Assembly: GCA_023953835.1 (NCBI GenBank)
Contig: JAMLJB010000003.1
Span: 62,001-126,000, forward strand
Direction: 5' to 3'
Source of the DNA: Rhizobiaceae bacterium
GTDB taxonomy: Bacteria > Pseudomonadota > Alphaproteobacteria > Rhizobiales > Rhizobiaceae
DNA length: 64,000 nt
Position 1 is the stretch's first letter, and each line of letters starts with the position of its first letter. Shown here in pieces: positions 28,010-37,297 of this stretch. The position numbers and the translations under genes are program-made. The notes under the pieces were generated by a model. That model was not told where the DNA came from. It made no database searches and saw nothing but the letters and a program-made list of their open reading frames with translations.

Positions 28010-28044
28010 AATGATGCAGGTGTACCGCCATGTAGTACACAATC
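28010..28044 (-). promoter_or_regulatory. Conserved 35-bp promoter motif before the second CocE gene
   Basis: The motif contains TGATGCAGGTGTACCG followed by the palindrome GTGTAC-9-GTACAC. Nearly the same 35 bases occur at 31088-31122, before the binding protein gene. The two copies differ by paired changes (GTGTAC/GTACAC here, GTGTAT/ATACAC there) that keep the palindrome. This points to a shared regulator, probably one of the IclR proteins. The rest of 27850-28352 holds no gene I can support. Confidence 0.6.
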
Positions 28045-28352
28045 CGTTGAGCTGATTGCGCGTGTCTCACCCCATCCTCGATTCCGGATATCTCCCAGGG
28101 GGCGCAGCCCGCTGTCTAAGAAGCCGTGGTGCGCACGCCGTGCGCTGATTGGGACGTTCGGCATAACGACGGCAATGCCGAAACCTTGGAGACGCGAAAC
28201 CCCGCCTCGTCGCGGTGACCTACATCCAAGCATGCAGGGGGAGATTGAGGGCGCGCTACCATCCTATGCGGCTGAAAGCGCGGTCAACGCAGGAAGTGAG
28301 GGCAGAGTCCGGGCAAGCTGGATACCGACCAGTTTTGGCCAACCGCCGGCTT

Positions 28353-29209
28353 TCATGCATCGCTGATCGCACTTGCCGAATGGACTCGGTTGCGCAACTC
28401 GAACTTCTGGGTCTTTCCGGTCGACGTCTTCGGCAGGGCTCCGAACACCACCGCCTTCGGCGTCTTGAAACCGGGCAGTTCCTGACGGCAGAACGCGATG
28501 ATCTCGGCTTCCGTGACCTTAGCGTCGTCTTTCAGCTCAATGAAGGCGCAAGGGACTTCGCCCCATTTCTAGTCCAGCTTTGCGACCACGGCCGCGAACA
28601 GCACCGCGGGATGCTTGCAAAGCACGTCCTCCACCTCGACGGACGAGACGTTCTCCCCGCCGGAAATGATGATGTCCTTTGATCGATCCTTGATCATCAC
28701 ATAGCCATGGGCGTCGAGCACGCCGAGGCCGCCGGTGTGGAACCAGCCGCCGGCGAATGCTTCGCGTGTCACCGTCTCGTTCTTCAGGTAGCCCTTCATA
28801 ACGACGTTGCCGCGGAACATCACCTCGCCGATGGTCTCGCCGTCGCGCGGTACCTCCGTCATCGTCGAGGGATCGAGCACCGTCAGGCCCTGCTGAAGAT
28901 GATAGGCGACGCCCTGCCGCCGCTTGTGCCTAGCTCGCTCGGCGACTGGCAGGTCGTCCCAGCCCGGCTGCTCCGCGCAGACGGAGGCGGGGCCATAGAC
29001 CTCGGTGAGGCCGTAAACATGGGTCAGTTTGATGGCGATCTCCTCGGCGCCCTCGATCATCGCCATTGTCGGAGACGCGCCCGCCACGAGACCTGCGATG
29101 GAGAGGGCCGTACCGCCGCGTAGCGCCGACGGCGCGTTAATCAGCATTGTGTAGACGATGGGCGCGACGCACATATGCGTCACCCCATGACGCGGTATCA
29201 GCTCGAGCG
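28353..29209 (-). pseudogene. Acyl-CoA synthetase (AMP-ligase) remnant
   Basis: The C-terminal half of an acyl-CoA synthetase is recognisable. HVYGLTEVYGPASVC is the A5-like motif. IGEVMFRGNVVMKGYLKN, GGWFHTGGLGVLDAHGYVMIKDRSKDIIISGGENVSSVEVED and, after a TAG at 28569-28571, WGEVPCAFIELKDDAKVTE and PKTSTGKTQKFELR follow in the same frame. The N-terminal half with the phosphate-binding loop is missing or scrambled beyond about 29210, where only traces can be guessed. Relatives have Glu or Lys at the stop position. This enzyme would have activated a carboxylic acid, but this copy is dead. Confidence 0.85.
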
Positions 29210-29542
29210 GCCAGTGTCGCGTATGGCTGATTCGGGTTCAGCAGTCCGCTGGAGCCGAACGCCACATGCGTCTGCGCGGCCGGCCCACCGTAAGGAGACC
29301 TTGGTGAGCCCTTTCCGACCCGGCCGCCATGCCGGTATCATAGTCGCGTCGGAACGCCGTCGCTTTATGCGCGAGAGGCGGGGCTGGGTATCGGCGCGAC
29401 GAAGACATGCGCCCGGTTGGAAATCTCTAGTCGGCCGGAAGATCAGCGCGAGGCCGGATGTAAAAGGCTTTCTCAAAACGCTATGCATTCAGAGACCGAC
29501 CGACCGACCAACGTGACGGCTGGCCTCGCGCTGCCAGCCGTC

Positions 29543-30775
29543 CTACTGGCCGTCGCGCGTATAGATCTTCGCTTTCAGGAACTCCTGCGGGTCATACGTC
29601 CAGAACTGCGAGACATTTGGGATGGTCGCGATCTCCTCGCTCTGGAGCCGGCCGTCCTTCCGAACGACCTTCCGTATATAAACGTTGGTGATCGGGTTAC
29701 CGTAGTCGTCGAGCTTCCATGGGCCGCGAGGATCGTTGGGAATTTCCACCGAACGAAGCGCCTTGATGAACGCGTCCTTGTCCTTGGTCTGCCCATTCAG
29801 CGTCTTCAGTGCGGCCTCGAGCGCGAGCCCCGCAGAATATGCTTGGATCGCGTAGATGCCGGGGTCGACCCCTTCGGTGGCAGCCTTCACGCTGGATACG
29901 AAGTCGCGGTTCTCGTGGCTGTCATGCGCCGCGCTATACCAGCCGGCGGAGATCACCCCCACCGCGTTGTCGCCAACGTCCTGCAGAAAACTTTCGTCCA
30001 CAGTGATCGCCCCCGTCAGCAACGGCATCTTGTCCTTCATACCGTACTCTGCGTACTGGCGCAGGAACTTCAGGGCGTTCGCCCCGGTGAACAGGGCGAC
30101 GACTGCGTCCGCGTCCCCGTCTATGGAAGCGATCGCGCCCGCATAGTCTGCCGAACCGAGTGGAGCCCAGATCTTCTGTATGACCGCGCCGCCCGCTTCC
30201 TTGAAGGTCCGTGTGAACCCTCCGAAGAATTCGTGCTGGTATGCGGTATCGTCGCCGATCGTCACGATCTTCCGATAGCCTAGCGTCTTGTACGCATATT
30301 CTCCGAAGGGATGGGCGACCTGCGCGGAGGAACTGGACACGCGCACGAACCAGGGATTTATCTTCCGCTGTGTGAGGTCCTCGCCGCCGGCTCCCGCAAG
30401 GCTCGGAACCTTGGCCTGCCGAATCAAACCCTCGATCGCCAGCGCCTCGAAGGCGAACGCCGCGCCAATGATAACCTCGACGCCGTCGCGCTCGATGAGT
30501 TCCTGTGTCTTCGTCCTCGCGACCGCGGGATTCCCGGTGGTATCCGCTACGAAGAGCTGGACCTCGCGTCCTTCGATGATGTTCTTGCGCTGTTCCAGGA
30601 AGACTTTGAAGCCGGCTTCGGTTTGGGCTCCGGTACCCGCCAGCGGCCCGCTCCTGACGGTGAGCAGTCCGACCTTCAGCGGTTCCTGTGCGCTGGCGTT
30701 CATTGCTGGCGCGAGCATGAGCACGGCTGCGGTGACCCCGCCGATGAGCAGATTGCGACGACTTTGAAATATCAT
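29543..30775 (-). CDS. ABC transporter substrate-binding protein (LivK-like)
   Basis: This 410-residue periplasmic binding protein is of the branched-chain amino acid class. The signal peptide MIFQSRRNLLIGGVTAAVLMLAPAMNASAQEP begins with SRRN and ends in ASA. The mature protein has LKVGLLTVRSGPLAGTGAQTEAGFKVFLEQ, DTTGNPAVARTKTQELIERDGVEVIIG and IVTIGDDTAYQHEFFGGF, typical of this fold. The ATG at 30775 follows GGGAAGGA. It is the likely partner of LivHMGF at 22.8-26 kb. An acyl-CoA synthetase relic and the hydrolase lie between them. A copy of the conserved 35-bp motif is about 310 bases upstream. Confidence 0.9.
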   Translation of the reverse strand: MIFQSRRNLLIGGVTAAVLMLAPAMNASAQEPLKVGLLTVRSGPLAGTGAQTEAGFKVFLEQRKNIIEGREVQLFVADTTGNPAVARTKTQELIERDGVEVIIGAAFAFEALAIEGLIRQAKVPSLAGAGGEDLTQRKINPWFVRVSSSSAQVAHPFGEYAYKTLGYRKIVTIGDDTAYQHEFFGGFTRTFKEAGGAVIQKIWAPLGSADYAGAIASIDGDADAVVALFTGANALKFLRQYAEYGMKDKMPLLTGAITVDESFLQDVGDNAVGVISAGWYSAAHDSHENRDFVSSVKAATEGVDPGIYAIQAYSAGLALEAALKTLNGQTKDKDAFIKALRSVEIPNDPRGPWKLDDYGNPITNVYIRKVVRKDGRLQSEEIATIPNVSQFWTYDPQEFLKAKIYTRDGQ

Positions 30776-31087
30776 GGCTTTTCCTTCCCAGATTGATTTG
30801 TGCGTTGACGAGCAGCGGAAGCGACCGCTTCGACCATCAGGGCGCGCTCGGTCGCTATCCTTACGGATCAGACTTGCGCCTCTGACTGTTCTGCAGCCTG
30901 CAGCAGGGGACAGGGCGGAGTTCCGGAATAGGCTGTGTTCATCTGTACCCTCCTCCCTCAAGACGCCCGTATTTTATGTTTTTGCTGATCTGCGGCGGTC
31001 TCGGTTTTCCGAGGTCTGGCCTTCGATCTTGGGCGGGTCTTGCTTGCATGCCGACGATGCGCTCCTCCCTCCGAGACGGTCAAACCA

Positions 31088-31122
31088 AATGATGCAGGTG
31101 TATCGCCATGTAATACACAATC
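31088..31122 (-). promoter_or_regulatory. Conserved 35-bp promoter motif before the LivK-like gene
   Basis: This contains TGATGCAGGTGTATCG and the palindrome GTGTAT-9-ATACAC. It matches 28010-28044 at all but two positions, and those two changes preserve the inverted repeat. The rest of the 430-base gap (30776-31208) has no gene I can support. Confidence 0.6.
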
Positions 31123-31208
31123 GGCATCTGGCCATCGGCGCGCATCGCCGAGAAACTTGGCGATCGGCAGCCTTGCGAAGCTCGCGGCATGACCGCGAGC
31201 CTCCTAGT

Positions 31209-32143
31209 CTAGAAGGCCACCGTGTAGCCCGCCTCGCAGCCTCAGGATCTCGCGCGCCTCCGCAGGCGTTGCGATTTCGAGGCCGAGACTTTCGATGATG
31301 TCCCGTATCTTGGTGACCTGCTCGGCATTGCTTGTGGCGAGCTTCCCCCGGCTGATGAAGAGGCTGTCCTCGAGCCCCACGCGGACGTGACCGCCCATCA
31401 TTGCGGCGGTCATGGCGAAGTTCATCTGACTCGCTCCGGCGGCAAGCACCGACCACCGGTAGTCGCTGCCGAAAAGCCGATCGGCAGTCCGCTTCATGAA
31501 AATGAGATTGTCGATCTCCGCGCCGATTCCGCCCAGAATGCCAAAGATGATTGGATAAACACGGGCGGCTTGAACATGCCCGAGCTCAGGCAGAACTTCA
31601 GATTGTAAAGGTGACCGACATTAGCACTCATGCTCGAACCTGACATGATGCTCTTCCCCGAGCTCTCGTGCCACATACGCGATGTCGCGAAACGTATTTC
31701 GGAAGATATAAGAGTCCGAGTTGCGGATGTAGGCCTCTTCCCAGTCGAACCGCCAATCCTGATAGCGGTCCGCCAGCGGATGCATGGAGAAGGTCATGCT
31801 TCCCATGTTGAGTGAGCACATTTCGGGCACGGTATGCTTCGCCGGGGCGATCCGCTCTGGAATGGTGTTCGTCAGGCTGCCGCCGGTGGAGAGATTGATT
31901 ACTGCATCCGTGGATTGGTTGATGGTCGGCAGGAAGTCCATGAAATGGGCCGGGTCGATCGAGACCGAGCCGTCGACGGGGTTTGCGGGCATGGAGATGC
32001 AGTATCGCCGCGCCTGCTTCCGCCGCATCGATTGCCTGCCGCGCTATGTCCTCGGGACGATACGGCAGCGCCTTCGATATGGTCGGCGTATGGATCGCGC
32101 CGGTTACGGCACAGGTGATGATGACTTTTCCGTTCGCGTTCAT
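31209..32143 (-). pseudogene. BKACE family enzyme, copy 2, several frameshifts
   Basis: Reading across frames gives a near-complete BKACE: MNANGKVIITCAVTGAIHTP, AAILHLHAR, NPVDGSVSIDPAHFMDFLP, NLSTGGSL, PEMCSLNMGSM, VGHLYNLKFC, FGILGGIGAEIDNL, VGLEDSLFISRG and a GYTVAF-like end. Four indels are needed: an extra A near 31980, two bases missing near 31621, one missing near 31550, and one extra G near 31228. The translated pieces match copy 1 at 20270 closely and keep the zinc-binding HLHAR. The ATG at 32143 overlaps the upstream dehydrogenase stop. It is either freshly decayed or affected by sequencing errors. Confidence 0.88.
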
Positions 32144-33071
32144 GTAGCGTCCCGTTCGGCTTCGACTTCGGCTGCCTTGCGTCGCTGACCGAGCAGATGG
32201 GTCGTAAGGCGTTGCCTCAGCGCCTGCTGGTCCTCCGCCGGCCAGATCCGGAAGCCCCCCGGATTTCATGCCAAGTCGCCCCTTGGCCACGAGGGAACGG
32301 AGATATGGCGACGGCCCCCGGCTCGACGCAGATCGCCAGCAGCACGGTCTCGTGGATCGCAAGCGTGAGATCTGTGCCCACGAGATCGCGTTCTCGAGCG
32401 GGCCGAGAACGGGAAGGCGCATGCCGAAACTGGCCTTGACGACCGTATCGACCGTTTCGGCATCGCAGATGCCCTGTTCCACGATCGAGATGGCTTCGCG
32501 CCAGAGCGCGTGCTGGAGCCGGTTGCCCACGAAGCCCGGCACGTCCTTTCTCACATAGACGGGCGTCTTGCCGACCTTTCGTAACAGCGCGATCATCGCC
32601 GCGAGCCTGGCGGGGTCGGTCCATTCCGTCCCGATCACCTCGACGAGCGCGACCAGGAGGGGCGGGTTCCACCAATGCGTTCCGATCGCCCGATGGCGGC
32701 GTGCAAGCCCGGACATGATCTTCGTGATCGGAATGACTGAGGTGCTGCTCGCGAAAATGGCGTCTGGCGGCGCGTGGCGCTCGGCCTCGGCGAAAAGTTC
32801 ACGCTTCACTCAAGGCGCTCGACGGCCGCCTCGATCACGAAGTCCGCGTCGCGCACCGCCTCGGCCAGCGCACCGACAGGACGGACCCGTTCGAGAGATG
32901 CGGTATCGCCTCCCAGCGAAACGAGGTTCACCTCGATGCGCTCGTGCAGGGTAGCCAGGCTGTCGGCCGCGGGATCGTAGACGCGACCGGATGGCCGGCG
33001 GCTGCGAACACCTGGGCGATGCCGTGCCCCATAAGGCCGGCGCCCAGGACGGCGATCTTTGGCGCGTCCAT
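32140..33071 (-). pseudogene. 3-hydroxyacyl-CoA dehydrogenase family protein, copy 2, several frameshifts
   Basis: The start is MDAPKIAVLGAGLMGHGIAQ at 33071, with GGGAGG upstream. It then shifts near 32987 to VYDPAADSLATLHERIEVN, near 32808 to VKRELFAEAERHAPPDAIF, near 32387 to DLVGTDLTLAIHETVLLA, near 32316 to LRSLVAKGRLGMKSG, and near 32257 to FRIWPAEDQQALRQRL, ending at a TGA overlapping the BKACE start. The catalytic GTHWWNPPLLVALVEVI is intact. All the changes are single-base and several lie in runs of G or C. The product is a clear paralogue of 19268-20191. Confidence 0.88.
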
Positions 33072-33108
33072 CTATATCCTCCCTTGCCGCCCGACTTCCG
33101 GGAACCAT

Positions 33109-33997
33109 TCAGGCCGGTTTGGCGGCCTCCTCCGGCGTGACGGACCGCCTTGCCCTAAAAGCCTGGCCGGCTTCGATCCGGTAGGTCTGGCGCTTGTCGA
33201 TCATAGCCACCAGGCGGATGATGCAGCCGTCACCGCGATCCCAGTTCCACGGGAAGAACGCGAAGGTGACGCGCTTTCCCGTCACGGCGTCCAGGTCGCC
33301 GCCGACATTCTCGATGCCGAGTATTCCCTTGCTGAAGAGCTTGCGATGGACGGGCTCCCACTCGGGATGATCCTCCTTCCAGTCGCGTCCTCCGGACCAG
33401 ATCCGGTATTCGTCCGCCAAGTGCGGATGCAGCGGGCCGTTGCGGTGAGGTCCTATGGGCGGTGGCGAGCGGGTGGTCATTTGCCTGCGTATCGTGACCG
33501 ACGACTTTCACCTTCTTTTCGATGAACCAGTCCGCCGCCGAGGAGACAAAGCCGGGCGCGTAGCAAAAATAGTCTTCGTTGTCGTCGTACAGCTTGTGCC
33601 AGCCGGTATTGACGATGACAACGTTCCCAGACCGAACATGCTTGCCCGCGGCCTTTTCAAGATCGTCATAGGTGATCGGTTCCCACGTCTCTTTCGGAAT
33701 GGAAACAACGATCCCGGTGCCGAAGAAATGCGGCAGCGGAACTTCGTTGATGAAGGGCGTGCCCTGAACGACATGGGCCGGGGCGTCGATATGCGTCGTG
33801 TTGGGCATACTCGTAGTGATCATCTGCGAGAGCACGCCGGATTTCGCCATGTAGTGAATGCGCTCGATCTTCACGTCCGGAAAGTAGGGCCAGTTTGGCG
33901 ACTGATAGCCGAAACGGTGCGAAAGATTGTAAAATTCCAGCCCCATTTCGTTTTCGGTATTGGATTGAAATTCGATGCCGCGAATTTTGATCATCAT
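33109..33997 (-). pseudogene. Cyclase family protein, copy 2, one frameshift
   Basis: The N-terminal two thirds, MMIKIRGIEFQSNTENEMGL to GHDTQANDHPLAT, are intact and include the metal-site motif SMPNTTHIDAPAHVV. An extra C near 33457 shifts the frame. The rest continues as GPHRNGPLHPHLADEYRIWSG and GILGIENVGGDLDAVTGKR to the stop at 33109. Copy 1 (18271-19107) is uninterrupted at this place. The start is ATGATG at 33997. It diverges from the second IclR gene, mirroring the arrangement of copy 1. Confidence 0.88.
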
Positions 33998-34059
33998 ACG
34001 TCTTTCGTTGTTTCCGCCCTGCATGGCTAACTCTGGTATTGAATAGCAGTCAATTATTC

Positions 34060-34075
34060 TGATACGGATGTATCG
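34060..34075. promoter_or_regulatory. Palindromic site in the iclR2/cyclase2 divergent promoter
   Basis: TGATACGGATGTATCG contains the inverted repeat GATAC-4-GTATC. It occupies the gap between the second IclR gene and the second cyclase gene, like the sites at 18118-18191 beside copy 1, and shares the TGAT-C-TGTATC core with them. It is a candidate IclR operator. Confidence 0.5.
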
Positions 34076-34104
34076 CATAACGGTACATTTCGTAGGGGCT
34101 TCGC

Positions 34105-34974
34105 ATGGCGAAACATTCTTCTGGTGCGCAAACACGGGAGCCTGCGCCGGTAGCCGTCTCGGCAGGTAGCGGTGCCAGGCGCGGCAGCATCCAGGTCATC
34201 GCTCGCGCGGCTTCGATACTGCGAGCCCTCAAGCACACCAGCAACGGGATGAGTCTCGGCCAGATCGCAACTCATGTTCACCTTCCGCGCTCGACGGTCC
34301 AACGCATCGTAGATTCCCTGTTGGAGGAAGGTCTCGTGATGTCGGCCGGGCCGGTCGGCGGCTTTCGATTAGGTCCCGAGATCCAGTCGCTTGCCCGTTT
34401 CGGGAAGATCGACGTCGTCGAGGCGGTTCGACCGCTAATCGTCGCGCTGTCTCAACAGACCGGAGAGACCGTCGATCTCTCCGTCCTGCGCAGCAGGCAG
34501 ATGCTGTTTCTCGATCAAATCTCCGGTACGCATCGGCTCCGGGCGGTCTCCGCGATTGGCGACGTCTTTCCACTTACGGTCAGCTCAAACGGAAAGTCCT
34601 GTCTCGCCCTTCTAGACGACGAGGCGGCAGAGACGCTGATCAGGGCGGAACTTGCCGATACGAAAGGCAAAACCGGGTCAAGAACCGTGAGCGACGTTCT
34701 GGCGGAACTCGCCGAAATAAGACGGACGGGTATCGCGTTCAACCTCGATGAGCACACAATTGGCATCAGCGCTGTCGGTATAGGCTTCATCGACACTGCG
34801 GGCGCGCGCTACTCGATTTCTGTACCCATCCCCTCGGCGCGATTTTCCAGCGCGAAGGCAGGTGTGATCGCGCGGCTGCTGCGGATCCGCGCGGAATTGG
34901 GGTTGCGCCCTCATGAAGAGGCGTCACATGAGCGACCGTTTTTTGGAGATCGACTGGCGCATTGTGATGGCTGA
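34105..34974 (+). CDS. IclR family transcriptional regulator (second copy)
   Basis: This 289-residue IclR protein has a winged helix covering IQVIARAASILRALKHTSNG and LGQIATHVHLPRSTVQRIVDSL. Its effector domain has GETVDLSVLRSRQMLFLDQISGTHRLRAVSAIGDVFPLT and SNGKSCLALL. It is very similar to the IclR at 17266-18057 across both domains. Unlike the genes on its left, it has no frameshift. The start ATG at 34105 follows TAGGGG. The adjacent palindrome and divergent orientation suggest control of the cyclase-dehydrogenase-BKACE cassette copy 2 and perhaps itself. Confidence 0.92.
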   Translation: MAKHSSGAQTREPAPVAVSAGSGARRGSIQVIARAASILRALKHTSNGMSLGQIATHVHLPRSTVQRIVDSLLEEGLVMSAGPVGGFRLGPEIQSLARFGKIDVVEAVRPLIVALSQQTGETVDLSVLRSRQMLFLDQISGTHRLRAVSAIGDVFPLTVSSNGKSCLALLDDEAAETLIRAELADTKGKTGSRTVSDVLAELAEIRRTGIAFNLDEHTIGISAVGIGFIDTAGARYSISVPIPSARFSSAKAGVIARLLRIRAELGLRPHEEASHERPFFGDRLAHCDG

Positions 34975-35045
34975 AAATGAGCCGTGAAGCGGTCGTACAC
35001 AATGCAACTTTCCTCGAGAGCCGACCAGCAACAATGCCGTTTAAA

Positions 35046-35985
35046 TTACCCGAGCTCGTGGATCGCGACGTTGGGAATGACCGCCTTGGCGATGTCACAT
35101 AGGTGCTGGTGATGGGTAAGATAGATCACCTGGCCTACACTGGCCATCTCGCCGAACAGGCGGAAAACTTCCTCCGACCGGAGATGGTCGAAGGTCTCCA
35201 TGATGTCGTCGGCGATAAAGGGGACAGAGGGCCTGAGATTGGCAAACTCGTAATATCCGGCGAGCCGCAGAGCCAGGTAGAGTTGGAAACGCGCGCCTTT
35301 CGACAAAGCGTCCGCGACCTTTGACTGGCCATCCCGCTGTGTCGCGATGAGGACCTCGCCGCCCTTTACTGGATGGGTCGTCAAGCCTGTGTACTGCCCT
35401 CGCGTGATCAGTGCGAAGGCGTCGGAAGCCTCCCTCATCATTCCAGAGCGGTGACGTTCGCGGTAGACCCGGAGCGCGGTCGACGCCGACATCACCCCGA
35501 GCTTCAATTCGATGTAGCTGACGGCTTTCTCCTCGATTTCGAGAAGGGCGGTGCGACGATCAGCATCGATCCGGGCAGCTGCGCTGTCGCCGCCGATCGC
35601 ATCGAGCTTGTCGGTCGCCCGGGTTCGTCGGATGAGCTGCTGTTGCAGTGAGTCATCGAGGTCGGCGAGACGCCGCTCGAGTTCGGCCTTTTCAATTGCG
35701 AGCCCATCGAGATCGAGGCCCTCCAGCAATGACTGCGCCTGGACGAAGTCGTCGACGGCGAGCTCGCTCGTGAGTCGTTCTTGAAGCTCGGCCCCGGCAC
35801 TCTGCAGGCGGTCTCGCTCGCGCAGCTGTTCATCGCGCTCCCCCACCTCCGGCAGAGTTTTCACCCCAAAGGCATCGAGCACTTCCTGCTTGGTCGCCTC
35901 GTGTGCCGCGACCTCAGCGTTCAATGCCTCTCGAACATCCTGCAACTCTTGAACATCAAGTAGCAGGTTACGCAGCGCGCAAATG
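35046..35985 (-). pseudogene. SMC-like AAA ATPase (YhaN-type), C-terminal fragment
   Basis: This encodes the C-terminal part of a large ATPase. A coiled coil (LNAEVAAHEATKQEVLDAFGV to LADLDDSLQQQLIRRTRAT) is followed by ITRGQYTGLTTH, the signature-like LSKGARFQLYLALRLAGYYE and Walker B VPFIADDIMETFDHLRSEEVFRLFGEM with LTHHQHLCDIA. The N-terminal Walker A domain is absent. The gene starts abruptly at about 35985, where the opposite-strand ATPase fragment begins. YhaN-type proteins are SbcC-like DNA-end processing factors, usually paired with a YhaO nuclease, which is not present here. Confidence 0.8.
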
Positions 35986-36895
35986 AGTTGGTCGACGCCC
36001 ATCTGACAACAGCAGTCGTCGAGCGTTTTGATGCCGAAAGGGCCCGCTTCGACATCATGCACCTCAAAGTAGGCCTTGCACGCAAGAGCAATCAGACGAA
36101 GGCGGAATTCGAGGTCGATCCCAAGACAAAACTTACGAAGGTCACCTCGGAGATCCTAAGTGAAGGCGAGCAGCGTGCCTTGGCCCTTGCCGGGTTCCTG
36201 ACCGAAGTCGCGTTGACCGACGGCTCAGGACCGATCGTGATTGATGCCCCTGTTTCGTCACTCGATCGTGATCGAAGCGCCAAGGTTGCTCAGCGGATTG
36301 CGGAGGAGGCATCCAAGCGACAGGTGATCGTGTTCACGCACGACATTGTCTTTTTCAACGAGCTCTGTAGTGCGGCAGATCAAGTGGGCATCGAACCCGT
36401 TACGGTCGCGTTGTTCAGCGACAAGTCTGCCGCGGGCAAGGTGGATACGGCGGGGATGCCCTGGAAGGGCCAGAATGTCGCCAAACGCATCGGCCGACTT
36501 AAAAATGACGCAGCACCCTTGGCAAAGCTCCATACGGTTAGCCCGGCGGACTACGAGTATCAGGTGAAGAACCTCTATGGCCGATTGCGCGACACCTACG
36601 AGCGCGTTGTCGAGGAAGTGGTCTTCCGGGACATAATCCGGCGGGGAACGGACGTCATCCAGACCCAGTTATTGCGCTATGTTCGACTCCAGACGCGCTG
36701 GCAATTCGATTCCATGAGGGCATGACGCGCGCGAACACCCACAGCCATGACAACCCGGCGGCCGACACGGTATCCGTTCCCCTTCCCCATGAGTTCGCCG
36801 AGCATATTTCTGAACTTGAGGCCCTGATTGCCGATCTCAAGACTGAGAGCGAAGCTGCAGAGGCTGATCGGCCGCAGATGAAACCCAAGAGGTGA
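35986..36895 (+). pseudogene. SMC-like AAA ATPase (AAA_13/RloC-like), truncated and frameshifted
   Basis: This is the C-terminal part of another large ATPase. It has the signature ILSEGEQRALALAGFLTEVAL, Walker B GPIVIDAPVSSLDRDRSAKVAQRI, the switch VIVFTHDIVFFNEL, and a helical tail. The Walker A half is missing. Near 36687 one C is lost. The true frame continues as DALAIRFHEG, then MTRANTHSHDNPAADTV, to a stop at 36893-36895. The apparent separate 57-residue frame at 36722 is therefore just the tail of this gene. Full-length relatives act in DNA repair or phage defence. Confidence 0.78.
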
Positions 36896-36956
36896 TGCTC
36901 TGCGGTTGCTTGAAACTGGAATGGTAATTTAATAGGCGATGGGGGTGTTGGCGGCT

Positions 36957-37109
36957 TAATACAAAATGCAGGCCGACGGAATGATTGGCGGCAAGCGCTT
37001 CCCGCCACAGCAGTGCCGCGACGAGGAGCGGCCGAGCCAGAAAACGATGCTTCAGCATTTTCATGTCCGAGCAGGCTTCGATCAGGATCGCTGCGCGCAG
37101 CACGATCAA
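36957..37109 (-). pseudogene. Fragment of an RHE_PE00001-type gene
   Basis: The minus strand reads VLRAAILIEACSDMKMLKHRFLARPLLVAALLWREALAANHSVGLHF. This aligns with LRAAILLEAWSEIEVLQRAAWLGPLLVAALLRQEGLAAGHLVSLHL in the full gene at 49058-50185. Only about 50 residues survive. The flanks (36896-36956 and 37110-37297) hold nothing I can assign. It suggests that a second plasmid backbone segment was once present here. Confidence 0.7.
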
Positions 37110-37297
37110 CAGATCTCAAGGCGACGGTGGCGTGGACGATAGGCGCAAAGTCGGAGCCTGCTGAATCCATGTCTGAGATACGCATACAAACTTCGGACAG
37201 CGACTACACCAAGAGGCCTGCCGCGAGTGCCCCGCAATCCGTCTATTGAGCCGCGAATATCCGCGAGGCCATTGCCTGTCGCGTCGGCGGCGGGCAG

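Noticed and set aside
36722..36895. A 57-residue frame starting ATG and overlapping the previous stop as ATGA, looking like a small coupled gene.
   Set aside because: Restoring one missing C near 36687 joins it in frame to the ATPase fragment, and the joined tail reads like the normal C-terminus of that ATPase family. It is a frameshift product.
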